DNA from: Hippasteria phrygiana
Lineage: Eukaryota > Echinodermata > Asteroidea > Valvatida > Goniasteridae
Assembly (NCBI GenBank): GCA_037893225.1
Contig: JAZGUH010000186.1
Span: 620,001-684,000 of the forward strand
Direction: 5' to 3'
DNA: 64,000 nt
The translations under genes were made by a program, and so were the position numbers. The notes beneath the pieces are model-generated. The model had not been told where the DNA came from and searched no databases. It saw only the letters and a program-made list of their open reading frames with translations. The stretch's first letter is position 1; the number at the start of each line of letters is the position of its first letter. Shown here one piece after another: positions 20,421-31,309 of the stretch.

Positions 20421-20739
20421 AGGTCAAAGGTCATCTGAGGTCAAGTTGTAAAATGGGCTGGAATTGTACATTTTTTGTTATATTCAAAGTTGAAGTCCGA
20501 TTGCAATCAAACTTGGGTCATGCATTAAATAATGCGACCTTTATATGATGGTCGTGTCAAAGGTCAAGTACTGAGGTCAAAGGTCATCTGAGGTCAAGTT
20601 GTAAAATGGGCTGGAATTGCATAATTTGTCTTGTATTCAAGGTTGAAGTCCGATTGCAATCAAACTTGGGTCATGCATTCAATAGTGCGATCATTATATG
20701 GTGGTCGTGTCAAAGGTCAAGTACTGAGGTCAAAGGTCA
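20421..20739 (+). repeat. Repeated DR1 nuclear-receptor-like sites
   Basis: AGGTCAAAGGTCA, a perfect direct repeat with 1-bp spacing of the AGGTCA half-site, occurs at 20421, 20574 and 20727, exactly 153 bp apart, with extra AGGTCA words on each side. DR1 is the classical site of HNF4 and RXR heterodimers. Binding in this organism is inference. Confidence 0.6.
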
Positions 20740-20869
20740 TCTGAGGTCAAGTTGTAAAATGGGCTGGAATTGCAAAATGTGTCTTATATGCAAAGTTGAA
20801 GTCCGATTGCAATCAAACTTGGATCATGCATTAAATAGTGCGACCTTTATATGATGGTCGTGTCAACGG

Positions 20870-21087
20870 CAGTGTTGTAGTCGAGACCCCGAAGTCCGAG
20901 ACCGAGACCAAGACCGAGACCTGATGGTCCGAGACCGAGACCGAGACCTGGAAGACCGAGACCAAGACCTAATGGCCCGAGACCGAGACCTCGAGACCTT
21001 GTATGTCATTTACATAATAAAAGAAGAAAAAAACTGGTCTCGAGACCGGTCTCGAGACCGAGTCCGGTCTCGAGACCTACAACACTG
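20870..21087. mobile_element. hAT-type MITE inserted in the satellite
   Basis: Ends CAGTGTTGTAGTCGAGAC and GTCTCGAGACCTACAACACTG are inverted repeats. The 218-bp interior is repeats of CCGAGACCGAGACC and its complement. The 8-bp flanks GTCAACGG (20862-20869) and GTCAAAGG (21088-21095) differ at one base and lie in the satellite's GTCAAAGG word, so the target duplication and insertion site are clear. Confidence 0.9.
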
Positions 21088-21653
21088 GTCAAAGGTCATC
21101 TGAGGTCAAAGGTCGTCTGAGGTCAAAGGTCATCTGCGGTCAAGTTGTAAAATAGGCTGGAATTGCAAAATTTGTCTTATATGTAAAGTGGAAGTCCAAT
21201 TGCAATCAAACTTGGGTCATACATTCAATAGTGCAACCTTTATATGATGCTTGTGTCAAAGGTCATTTGAGGTCAATTTGTAAAATAGGCTGGAATTGTC
21301 CAACTTGTCTCATTTGAAAACTGGAAGTCCAATTGGAATCAAACTTGGGTCATGCATGCACAATAACCTTTATATGATGGTCGTGTCAGTAATCTCTGTG
21401 CTTTCATCCTCTCTCGTCTCACACCCCACTAAAACTTCCATAACTTTGGACAACATTTTCCTTCCACATTGCTTTTGTCACCTACCATTGTTTTAGGCAT
21501 GCTCATCGGTTCTTGCTCGTGATAACTTACCATTTCATTCTCTTTTTACACTAACCCTTGCTCCTTCAACCGTTATCAGTACGTGCCCCTGCATTCTTCC
21601 CGGGTAATAAAAAAAACTAAAGCAGGCGAGACGCGTGGTTCAAAAACCACCTT

Positions 21654-21979
21654 GTTTTTAAAGCAGCTGCCATTGATTGAGTGTGTAGGAGTATGGAGTG
21701 GTAGGCCTTAGCTTAGGCAGTATTGGTACATCGTCAACCGACTGAAGTTTGCGCGCGTAGCCTAGGCTACTTTATTATTTTTATCTGCTAAAGGCTGAAC
21801 TCCAAAATGACCTTTGGGGTAAATGTGCAAAATGCTTGTAAATTTTTCTCCACCAAAGCGGCAAATGTCAATAGTGGTCCTGTTGGTGTTAGTCCCAGTA
21901 ACGTTATACCATGGTTAGACCTAACTCATGTAACTTGGACAAACTGCTGATTGCTGTGTGATACATTTTTAATTTGTTT
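21654..21979. other. Unassigned sequence
   Basis: No gene or repeat boundary seen. Confidence 0.3.
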
Positions 21980-22565
21980 TGCAGAAGCCCTAACTCTCGT
22001 CACAAAATTTTCTGCCCCAACATTTCACATGCAACTTCTTGAAATCGCCATGTACCCGTAGGTTAGGTTCAATTTCTTGAAATGTCGACTCACTCAAAAT
22101 GGTGAAACTTTACAAAAATATGGCTTACCAAGACCACAGGTTTCACCATTCCAGAGTTTGATATCGCCTTAACTCCACTCATCAAATTTGAAATTCCCAA
22201 GATTCCTCCAGTAAAATTCCCAAGAATTCCCAAGGCAATGGCAACGACTGTACAATGTATTTAACAGTGCTAAAATAAGCACTTTGCGCATGTGCAATCC
22301 ATATATTTTTCTACCAAAATTCCCAAGATCTTGGGAAAAATCCCAAGGAGTGGCCACTGGTCAATGTGTTAAAGCGCCCTGTGTTGACAACAAACGATGT
22401 CCAACTCTTGAGTGGTGAAACCTGTGGTCTAGGTAAGCGATATTTTCGTAATAATTCACCATTTTTAGTGACATTTAAAGAAATTGGACCTAACCTACGG
22501 GTATATGGCCATGTCAAAATGATCTGCATATTTTGTGACGAGAAACTTAGGGCTCCTGCAAAAAC
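21980..22565. mobile_element. Element with long (about 180 bp) terminal inverted repeats
   Basis: The left arm (TTTTGCAGAAGCCCTAACTC, then GTCACAAAAT, CCCGTAGGTTAGGTTCAATT, CACAGGTTTCACCA) is matched in reverse complement by 22,385-22,563 (GGTGAAACCTGTGG, AATTGGACCTAACCTACGGG, ATTTTGTGAC, GGGCTCCTGCAAAA). The centre has repeated AATTCCCAAGA words. No target duplication could be fixed. MULE-like or foldback. Confidence 0.75.
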
Positions 22566-22628
22566 GTTTATATGTGTCCCTCTGTAAGGTACGGAAGCGT
22601 AGAAGGGCCACAGGAAAGTAAAAAAATG

Positions 22629-22804
22629 GAGTTACTATCTCGCCGCGGCGAGTTACTATCTCGCCGCGGCGAGTTACTATCTCGCCGCGGCGAGTTACTA
22701 TCTCGCCGCGGCGAGTTACTATCTCGCCGCGGCGAGTTACTATCTCGCCGCGGCGAGTTACTATCTCGCCGCGGCGAGTTACTATCTCGCCGCGGCGAGT
22801 TACT
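22629..22804. repeat. 21-bp palindromic tandem array, eight units
   Basis: The unit GAGTTACTATCTCGCCGCGGC carries the perfect 14-bp palindrome CTCGCCGCGGCGAG. Eight near-perfect copies plus a partial one are present. Because 21 is a multiple of three, several reading frames stay open (LSRRGEL, RRGEIVT, NSPRRDS), but these follow from the period and are not evidence of coding. Confidence 0.95.
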
Positions 22805-22866
22805 GCAGCCCGTATAGAGGCATGCACAACGGCTGCAGTCTGTGGTTCCGAAATGTTGCCTCTGAA

Positions 22867-22900
22867 CCACAGAATAACCCGCTTTTGGGTTATTCTGTGG
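22867..22900. repeat. Hairpin with 14-bp perfect arms
   Basis: CCACAGAATAACCC and its exact complement flank a 6-nt loop GCTTTT. AGTCTGTGGTT recurs at about 22838, 22923 and 23158, so the hairpin is part of a small CTGTGG-rich repeat block (22,835-23,170). Confidence 0.85.
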
Positions 22901-23487
22901 AATGGACGGCGTCAAGCAGCTCAGTCTGTGGTTTGGGTCATTTTGTGACAAGGGTTATTATGTGGTTCAGCGCCTACGGTAACTGGCTTGCATATAACTT
23001 TGAAATTACTGTTATTACAAAAAAAACATTTGGAGCAATATTTCCACTGAATGTATTGTTCACAAAATTAACATTATTAATAGATATATTTTTAGTAACA
23101 TTTTGCCCTACATTATAATTTTGTTCCTTTGAAATGAAAATGTTGCCGTCTTTCTCAGTCTGTGGTTCGACATGGTCCACCCGCAGATCAGATTGGAATG
23201 CCATTATTTGACATACTGGCTTATAAGTGCTTTTGTGCAAACGTTAACTTACGTAATGGTCTTTTTCTTCATCACGGCAGGCTAATAGAAAGTTATATGG
23301 GTTTTATTACTAAAATTGCTGGTTATCTTCTGTACATTGCTTCAAAATATCTGTTGAAATCGAGGTTGAAACGCTGTTGATAAATGAACAAAAGTGTACT
23401 TCCTAACAGCTTCCTTGAGCGTTCTTTCCACATTTTGTAATTGTCTTATTACTTAAGGATAATTGCTTTTGTTTATGCTACTTAATT
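22901..23487. other. Unassigned sequence
   Basis: Apart from the CTGTGGTT words listed with the hairpin, nothing is recognised. Open frames on both strands have no motifs. Confidence 0.3.
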
Positions 23488-23516
23488 GGCTGTTTCGAAA
23501 GTTTTTCGAAACAGCC
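23488..23516. repeat. Terminal-type hairpin (orphan 5' end)
   Basis: GGCTGTTTCGAAAGTTTTTCGAAACAGCC is, in two arms, a 12-bp stem. It is followed by CTTGTTTTCGTTAAGATTTTTT, the same kind of tail that follows the next hairpin at 23543. It looks like the 5' terminus of a related element that has been replaced. Confidence 0.65.
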
Positions 23517-23542
23517 CTTGTTTTCGTTAAGATTTTTTTTTT

Positions 23543-26500
23543 GGCTTTTCCGACACTCCGTCGGAAAAGGCCTTGTTTTTGTTCTGATTTTTTTTTTTTT
23601 CTTCTTCTTCTTCTTCTTCTTCTTCTTCTTCTTCTTTTAGTTCTGACCAAAATCCCATAGACTTTGTACACGAATTTTCTGCGCGGCACTTTAGGTCTTA
23701 AAAAACTTCAGATCTTAACCAAACTTACCTCAAACATAGACCCTAAGCTGAAATAGTATGTCGAAGAGTGACGTCATGATGACGTCATCACGTGTCACGT
23801 GACGTCATCTTAAAGGTGCGTTTTTCAAGGGCCCATATCTAGAGAACGGTAGGTCCGATTTCCTTCAAACCTGATATGTTGGTAGGCTAGCTCGTGTTAT
23901 AGATGAAATTTGAGGTGACGTCAAGATGACGTCATCATACGATTTTATAGTAATTTTTAAGTTTTTGAAATTCAAAGTTTCTTAAAGCCATATCTCATCA
24001 ACAGAACATGCTAAATTCAAAATTCTTTTTGTAATAGCTTTGTTAGCTCCTATATTCTTTCACATACATTTGAAAAATGTGTGACGTCATCATGACGTCA
24101 TCAAAAATGTGCATTTCTGAAACACACATAAGGGTACGTCCGATCGTCATAAAAATTAGTGGGTAGGTAGATAGTGCTACTAGCATGTAAAATCCGAGGT
24201 GACGTCATGATGACGTCATCGGCTGATTTTCTGTGAATTTTTTTTAGTTCTATCCCAAATCCCATAGACTTTGTACACGAATTTTGTAAGTGGCACTTTG
24301 GTCACTAAACAACCTCGGATCTTATTCAGACTTAACACAAACATAGACCCTCAGCTGAAAATGTAAGCCGAAACGTGACGTCATGATGACGTCATCACGT
24401 GTCATGTGACGTCATCTTAAATGTGCATTTTTCAAGGGCCTATATCTAGAGAACGGTAGGTCCGATTGCCTTCAAACCTGGTATGTTATGGGAGCTCGTG
24501 TTATAGATGAAAATTAAGGTGACGTCATGATGACGTCATCATACGATTTTACAGTAATATTAAAGTTTTTCAACTTCAAAGTTTCTTAAAGCCATATCTC
24601 ACCAACAGAACATGCTAAATTCAAAATTCTTTTTGTAATAGCTTTGTTAGCTCCTATATTCTTTCACATACATTTGAAAAATGTGTGACGTCATCATGAC
24701 GTCATCAAAAATGTGCATTTCTGAAACACACATAAGGGTACGTCCGATCGTCATAAAAATTAGTGGGTAGGTAGATAGTGCTACTAGCATGTAAAATCCG
24801 AGGTGACGTCATGATGACGTCATCGGCTGATTTTCTGTGAATTTTTTAGTTCTATCCCAAATCCCATAGACTTTGTACACGAATTTTGTAAGTGGCACTT
24901 TGGTCACTAAACAACCTCGGATCTTATTCAGACTTAACACAAACATAGACCCTCAGCTGAAAATGTAAGCCGAAACGTGACGTCATGATGACGTCATCAC
25001 GTGTCATGTGACGTCATCTTAAATGTGCATTTTTCAAGGGCCTATATCTAGAGAACGGTAGGTCCGATTGCCTTCAAACCTGGTATGTTATGGGAGCTCG
25101 TGTTATAGATGAAAATTAAGGTGACGTCATGATGACGTCATCATACGATTTTACAGTAATATTAAAGTTTTTCAACTTCAAAGTTTATTAAAGCCATATC
25201 TCACCAACAGAACATGCTAAATTCAAAATTCTTTTTGTAATACCTTTGTTAGCTCCTATATTCTTTCACATACATTTGAAAAATGTGTGACGTCATCATG
25301 ACGTCATCAAAAATGTGCATTTCTGAAACACACATAAGGGTACGTCCGATCGTCATAAAAATTAGTGGGTAGGTAGATAGTGCTACTAGCATGTAAAATA
25401 CGAGGTGACGTCATGATGACGTCATCGGCTGATTTTCTGTGAATTTTTTAGTTCTATCCCAAATCCCATAGACTTTGTACACGAATTTTGTAAGTGGCAC
25501 TTTGGTCACTAAACAACCTCGGATCTTAATCAGACTTAACACAAACATAGACCCTCAGCTGAAAATGTAAGCCGAAACGTGACGTCATGATAACGTCATC
25601 ACGTGTCATGTGACGTCATCTTAAATGTGCATTTTTCTAGGGCCTATATCTAGAGAACGGTAGGTCCGATTGCCTTCAAACCTGGTATGTTGGTATGGTA
25701 GCTCGTGTTATAGATGAAAATTAAGGTGACGTCATGATCACGTCATCATACGATTTTACAGTAATATTAAAGTTTTTGAACTTCAAAGTTTCTTAAAGCC
25801 ATATCTCACCAACAGAACATGCTAAATTCAAAATTCTTTTTGTAATAGCTTTGTTAGCTCCTATATTCTTTCACATACATTTGAAAAATGTGTGACGTCA
25901 TCATGACGTCATCAAAAATGTGCATTTCTGAAACACACATAAGGGTACGTCCGATCGTCATAAAAATTAGTGGGTAGGTAGATAGTGCTAATAGCATGTA
26001 AAATCCGAGGTGACGTCATGATGACGTCATCGGCTGATTTTCTGTGAATTTTTTAGTTCTATCCCAAATCCCATAGACTTTGTACACGAATTTTGTAAGT
26101 GGCACTTTGGTCACTAAACAACCTCGGATCTTAATCAGACTTAACACAAACATAGACCCTCAGCTGAAAATGTAAGCCGAAACGTGACGTCATGATGACG
26201 TCATCACGTGTCATGTGACGTCATCTTAAATGTGCATTTTTCTAGGGCCTATATCTAGAGAACGGTAGGTCCGATTGCCTTCAAACCTGGTATGTTGGTA
26301 TGGTAGCTCGTGTTATAGATGAAAATTAAGGTGACGTCATGATCACGTCATCATACGATTTTACAGTAATATTAAAGTTTTTGAACTTCAAAGTTTCTTA
26401 AAGCCATATCTCACCAACAGAACATGCTAAATTCAAAATTCTTTTTGTAATAGCTTTGTTAGCTCCTATATTCTTTCACATACATTTGAAAAATGTGTGA

Positions 26501-27830
26501 CGTCATCATGACGTCATCAAAAATGTGCATTTCTGAAACACACATAAGGGTACGTCCGATCGTCATAAAAATTAGTGGGTAGGTAGATAGTGCTAATAGC
26601 ATGTAAAATCCGAGGTGACGTCATGATGACGTCATCGGCTGATTTTCTGTGAATTTTTTAGTTCTATCCCAAATCCCATAGACTTTGTACACGAATTTTG
26701 TAAGTGGCACTTTGGTCACTAAACAACCTCGGATCTTAATCAGACTTAACACAAACATAGACCCTCAGCTGAAAATGTAAGCCGAAACGTGACGTCATGA
26801 TGACGTCATCACGTGTCATGTGACGTCATCTTAAATGTGCATTTTTCTAGGGCCTATATCTAGAGAACGGTAGGTCCGATTGCCTTCAAACCTGGTATGT
26901 TGGTATGGTAGCTCGTGTTATAGATGAAAATTAAGGTGACGTCATGATCACGTCATCATACGATTTTACAGTAATATTAAAGTTTTTGAACTTCAAAGTT
27001 TCTTAAAGCCATATCTCACCAACAGAAAATGCTAAATTAAAAATTCTTTTTGTAATAGCTTTGTTAGCTCCTATATTCTTTCACATACATTTGAAAAATG
27101 TGTGACGTCATCATGACGTCATCAAAAATGTGCATTTCTGAAACACACATAAGGGTACGTCCGATCGTCATAAAAATTAGTGGGTAGGTAGATAGTGCTA
27201 ATAGCATGTAAAATCCGAGGTGACGTCATGATGACGTCATCGGCTGATTTTCTGTGAATTTTTTAGTTCTATCCCAAATCCCATAGACTTTGTACACGAA
27301 TTTTGTAAGTGGTTTCAAATTTCATTGTACTCTTAAAATTTTGCACTTCTTCAAATGCCATGAACTTCAAACTTGGCATATGCATTGACTATCTACTCGA
27401 GATGGGTGCCGAATCATGACGTCATGATGACGTCATCACATGTCACGTGACGTTATCTTAAATTTGCATTTTTGAAGGCCCTATATCTATTTTTTTTCTG
27501 CTTCTTATTTTAGTTCTATCCCAAATCCCATAGACTTTGTGCATAGATTTTCTGATCGGCACTTTTGTCATCAAACAACATCGAATCTTAGTCAGAGTTA
27601 GCATAGGTATAGACCCTGATGCAAAGTCGTGCCGCGAAGAGTGACGTCATAATGACGTCTTCGTGTGGCATGTAACATGAACTTAAAGGTCAAGTTTGGA
27701 GTACGAAATGTTAATCATAAAATAATCTCAGATCTTAAACTTAGCAAAGACATAGACCTTCTGATACTTTATGTTAAATAAAAAAGAAAAAAAGGAAAAG
27801 CCATGCGTTTGTTTACAACAGACGCACATT
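23543..27830. mobile_element. Helentron/HINE-like element 1 with CRE satellite
   Basis: The 5' terminal hairpin (GGCTTTTCCGA / TCGGAAAAGGCC, 23543-23572) is followed by TTGTTTTTGTTCTG, a T run and (CTT)n. The 3' end has the inverse word GGAAAAGCC (27793-27801), a hairpin (TGCGT...ACGCA, 27803-27825) and a T run. The interior is a satellite of about 602-607 bp with phase points TAGTTCT at 23638, 24245, 24847, 25449, 26054, 26659 and 27264, then a diverged partial unit. No Rep/helicase protein is encoded, so the element is non-autonomous. Classification rests on the terminal architecture. Confidence 0.55.
23638..27263. repeat. About 604-bp CRE satellite, six units
   Basis: Six full tandem units, very similar among the inner ones. 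Each unit has four CRE pairs of the form TGACGTCATGATGACGTCA or its complement, plus one additional CRE after CACGTGTCATG. In the third unit the pairs start at 24978, 25122, 25288 and 25406, and the next unit starts at 25580. Spacings are thus 144, 166, 118 and 174 bp, averaging about 150, as if the 604-bp unit were a tetramer of an older monomer. Confidence 0.9.
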
Positions 27831-28959
27831 TTTTGGCGTTTCCGCTACAGCAGGAAAGCCTTTGTTTTTGTTCTGTTCGCGCGATTGTGTAGTTTAGTAC
27901 ACTTTCGCCCAGGCATGAACACAATCTACTTGAAAATTGTTCGTTTTGCCACATTCAGAACAAAGGGCCACGTCGAAGAACATCTGCAGGGTTTTTTTGG
28001 AGTGAAATCGTTAGCTAAGAGGTAACAAAATACGTGATTGCGCAATACCCAGCTTTACACGGATATATAGCTGGTGGGAGAGTAGTTGACCGAGCCAAAA
28101 CGTGACACAACGTAAGAAAATCGTATTTTCCGCCTTAAAAAACCTTTCCAAATCACAAAAGCACGTGTCATTGGGATTCAGAGAAGTCTACTTTAGTAAC
28201 AAAAAAAGGCTTTTGGAATAATCAAATACTCCAGAAGCTAACATGAACACAATTAATACAGAAATCCTAAACTACACAATACCCACTATTTTGGTTTCTT
28301 CTTAAACACGAATTTTGTCTGCGGCACTTTGGTCACTAAACAACATCAGATCTTAAGCAAACTTAACCCAAACATAGACCCTAATCTGAAATTGTGTGCC
28401 GAAGAGTGATGTCATGATGACGTCATTATGTGTTACGTGATGTCATCTTAAAGGCTCATTTTTCAAGGGCCCATATCAAGAGAACCGTAAGTCCAATTGC
28501 AATCAAACCTGGTATGTTGGCTAAACAAGTACATGTTATAAATCAAAATTGAGGTGACGTCATAATGACGTCATCATCTGATTTTTATGGTAATTTCAAA
28601 ATTTTAACGTTAAAGATTCTTAAAACCACATCTCATCAACAGAACATGTTCAATTCAAAATTCCTTTTGTAATAGCTTTGTTAGCTCGTACATTCTTTTA
28701 TATAAATGCGAAAAATTACTGAAGTCATAATGACGTCATTAAAGGCATGATTTCTTGAAAGACATACCCAGCAAACATCACACCATTGGCCCAATATTGG
28801 CAGTGTACTTGCTGGTAACGGCAGTACCGTTTACGGCTGACGGTACACGGCCTTAAGTCAGCCAATGCTGGCTTTATTCTGGCAGCCGCTACCATGCCAA
28901 CATCTCCGCAGTCATAATTGGGCCGACAGTGGACCGATTCCGGCGCACGGTACGACATC

Positions 28960-29188
28960 GCGCGCACAGACTTGTGGGATAGCACGCAAAGCATTGTGGG
29001 AAACCGCATGCGTGTTCGTTTGCACGCGCATGCTATCGACTCGTCGCCATTTTAACACGTGTGCAACATTTACAACACGCAACCGGAGACAGTGTGCAGT
29101 TAGCGGTCACGTTTTCTCGATTTTTTAAGCTGCATTTTACTTGCCAAGTAGCTGGAGTGGAAGGCCAAAGTACGTATTGTATACACTG
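28960..29188 (+). promoter_or_regulatory. Promoter-like leader and 5' exon inside the 4.3-kb element
   Basis: A CpG-rich segment carries NRF1-like words (CGCATGCG near 28,997; GCGCATGC near 29,025), a YY1-like GCCATTTT (29,046) and CACGTG. About 140 bp later a consensus donor CTG/GTGAGT occurs (exon end 29188). No ATG in a useful frame precedes the donor, so this would be an untranslated first exon. All inferred from motifs. Confidence 0.35.
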
Positions 29189-30097
29189 GTGAGTTTTTAT
29201 ACTTGTAAATCATTTCAGCTGATAAGAGTGCATTTCAGTACGCTTCTATTTCTTCGTGAATTTGGTGGGGCTCGTACGTATTAATGCACACTGCATGCCA
29301 TAACAGGCCATGGAGGAAGGCCTCCATGAACAGGCCAATGCCTAGACCTAATTTTCCAATTGGAGGCACAAAATAGTTTCTGAAAAATTGTTTAAAAAAT
29401 AAATTGTCATTGCTGCCTAGCCTACTGTTAAAAATATTCGTTATCGGTACATGATTGTTCTTGAATTGTCTTTATTTCTGCCTTTTGCCTTCTTTTTTGA
29501 GTTGCAATTGACAGTTTTCAGGTTTTTTACTTTTAGGGAAAAAACAAATAATTGAATTACCTTGGTCACTCTACCTGTAACATTAGGGCCTAGGCCTATA
29601 AAAATCTAACCCCCAAATCCGCCCATTTCTGAAAATTACAACAATGACCAATCATAGAAAAGTCTGTCATTTTTTGGTTTTATGTAGACTACGTTTTGTA
29701 TAATATAGCGGCTCATTTATTTGCTCAGCGTGCAAAATGTTGTAATCCCAGCATGCATGGCAACAAGTGAAACATCCAGCTCAAGAGGATCTAAAAAAAT
29801 ATCCTCAGTCTCGATCACCGCCCTCCTGCAAAATATTCCCTCTAATAATCAAATGGGTCTTTTGGTCCACCATATTCACGCGATACCCACGACAAAATCT
29901 TCTGCTAGCGGGGATATTGTCGTAGGTCTTGGCCTCCAAAATCTCTCCTTCCACACGCTGGGCCTTTGTGACATTTCTCAATTATTGAGATAATCTCTCA
30001 ATTGTTGCGAGTTTCTTTGCATCGTGTGAAAAGGTGTCTAGTGGGAACACAGAAATATATTTTCCTTATTCCATAATCACTTGTTCACCGTAGTGAT

Positions 30098-30921
30098 TAT
30101 GGAATAGCTTTCGAGTCAACTCGTACCTTGGCCAACTCGTACCTTGGTCAACTCGTACCTTGGACAACTCGTACCTTGGTCAACTCGTACCTTCGCCAAC
30201 TCGTACCATTAATTAAGACAACTCGTACCGCGCAACAGGTTTCGCGCGGTGCCGTGTGCATTAAAATTCATGCCAAGCCAAATTACCTCATTTGAAAAAT
30301 AATATTCGATTGGAAGTACGGCCAGATCATAGTAAATTAAATCCTATTCACGACTTTGACAAAACAATTGTGCGCCTACTACTGCGCCATGCTAAGCTTC
30401 GGCAATAAATGCGCGCATCACCAGTAGGCCTAAAAGTAACCGAAAAGGCCTATAATAGTATAATTATATCAAAGCACATCAATCAGTTACGGCCCGGAGT
30501 ATTTCCAAGGGCGGATCTAGGGGGGGGGGGGGGGGGGGGGGAGGGGGCCATGGCCCCCCAAAAAACCAAACTTGTTTTACGTTTTTGAAACAAAAAATTT
30601 AACTGGGGCGTCGCAAAAAAAACAGCCACCGCGTACACCCACCCACAAAACTCAGCCAAAAATTGTTTTGGCCCCTCCCAAAAAGATTTCCCCCAAAAAA
30701 TGTTTGGCCCCCCCAAAAAATTGTGTTCTGGATCCGCCCTTGATTTATATTTCAGAACATTGACGGTACGACTTGACTTCCGCGTTAAGGTACGAGTTGT
30801 CCTAACTGGAGGTACGAGTTGGCGAAGGTACGAGTTGGCAAAGGTACGAGTTGGTACGATGTTGTCGAGTTGAAGGTACGAGTTGGCCAAGGTACGAGTT
30901 GACCTGTTACCTATGGAATAG
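30098..30921. mobile_element. Foldback/MULE-like element with 16-bp subterminal repeats
   Basis: TATGGAATAG flanks both sides (30098-30107 and 30912-30921), a 10-bp target duplication. Inside, the left end has about seven units of AACTCGTACCTTGGTC (30,115-30,230) and the right end about six in the opposite sense (GGTACGAGTTGGC, 30,785-30,902). CGAGTCAACTCG and CGAGTTGAC stand at the two ends. No transposase is present. It lies inside the 4.3-kb element and contains another MITE. Confidence 0.8.
30508..30742. mobile_element. MITE with CAAGGGCGGATC ends
   Basis: The left end CAAGGGCGGATCTAGGGG and the right end ...CTGGATCCGCCCTTG are inverted repeats of about 16 bp. The core is poly-G (30,522-30,540), GGCCATGGCCCC and repeated GCCCCCCCAAAAAA words. 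Similar GGGCGGATCCAG ends are common in hAT-type MITEs, but no 8-bp duplication is visible. Confidence 0.65.
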
Positions 30922-30984
30922 TGCCAGTTGAGTCTTGTGTTATTGTAATTTACTTTCTCTTTGTTTGTGCAATTGCAATTTCAG

Positions 30985-31130
30985 ATGCAATTAATAGGAT
31001 TCCATCGCTGTCAGGGACAGCTGCTGATGTTAAAAATGAGGTTATGGTGTGGCTGCGGAATGCTGGAGATCGCAACGGAGGAAGGAAAAGCAGAGAGATG
31101 GCCAAGCAACACCAAGAGAATGGCAATTAA
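30985..31130 (+). CDS. Possible second exon of the 4.3-kb element's gene
   Basis: A good acceptor (GCAATTGCAATTTCAG, AG at 30983-30984) is followed by an open stretch reading DAINRIPSLSGTAADVKNEV, MVWLRNAGDRNGGRKSRE and MAKQHQENGN before a stop at 31130. The composition is protein-like (charged, soluble, Arg/Lys-rich end). Together with the leader donor at 29188 it would form a two-exon transcript with a 1.8-kb intron holding the nested elements. No homologue is recognised. It may be the N-terminal remnant of a lost transposase or unrelated noncoding sequence. Confidence 0.3.
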
Positions 31131-31309
31131 AATTTGGACAAAATATGTCTGTAATTATTCAGTACAGATCTTTAGATTTTTTCCCGTATATATTTTTCAG
31201 GGGTGAGATTTCTCCGGACTTTGCCCGATTTCGGTATTTTTTGTAAGAATTCTCAAGATTTTTTGGAAGTTTTTTAAATTTCTGGCAAAGAGTGCACAGA
31301 TGCATTTTT

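Larger units (their letters stand above)
20200..21653. mobile_element. Hairpin-bounded element with a 153-bp AGGTCA satellite
   Basis: The left end GTCTCGCCTGAACGAAGTTC folds with the following AGAAAGAGAC. The right end has the inverse CAGGCGAGAC (21623-21632) followed by a hairpin GTGGTTCAAAAACCAC and CTTGTTTTT. Inside are GTCCGTCC microsatellite repeats and four tandem units of about 153 bp (phase points at 20339, 20491, 20647 and 20799), then more diverged units. Short terminal inverted repeats, a 3' subterminal hairpin and an internal satellite fit non-autonomous Helentron (HINE/DINE-1-type) elements. The class is inferred from architecture only. Confidence 0.55.

Noticed and set aside
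20291..20854. Two plus-strand frames of 82-85 residues
   Set aside because: Both run through the 153-bp satellite (51 codons per unit), so they repeat the same peptide by construction.
22495..22951. Arginine-rich repeat proteins on both strands
   Set aside because: They come from the 21-bp array, in which several frames are open because of the period; no start, splice or flank supports coding.
23453..23689. Poly-arginine/lysine frame on the minus strand
   Set aside because: Translation of the (CTT)n microsatellite behind the element's 5' hairpin.
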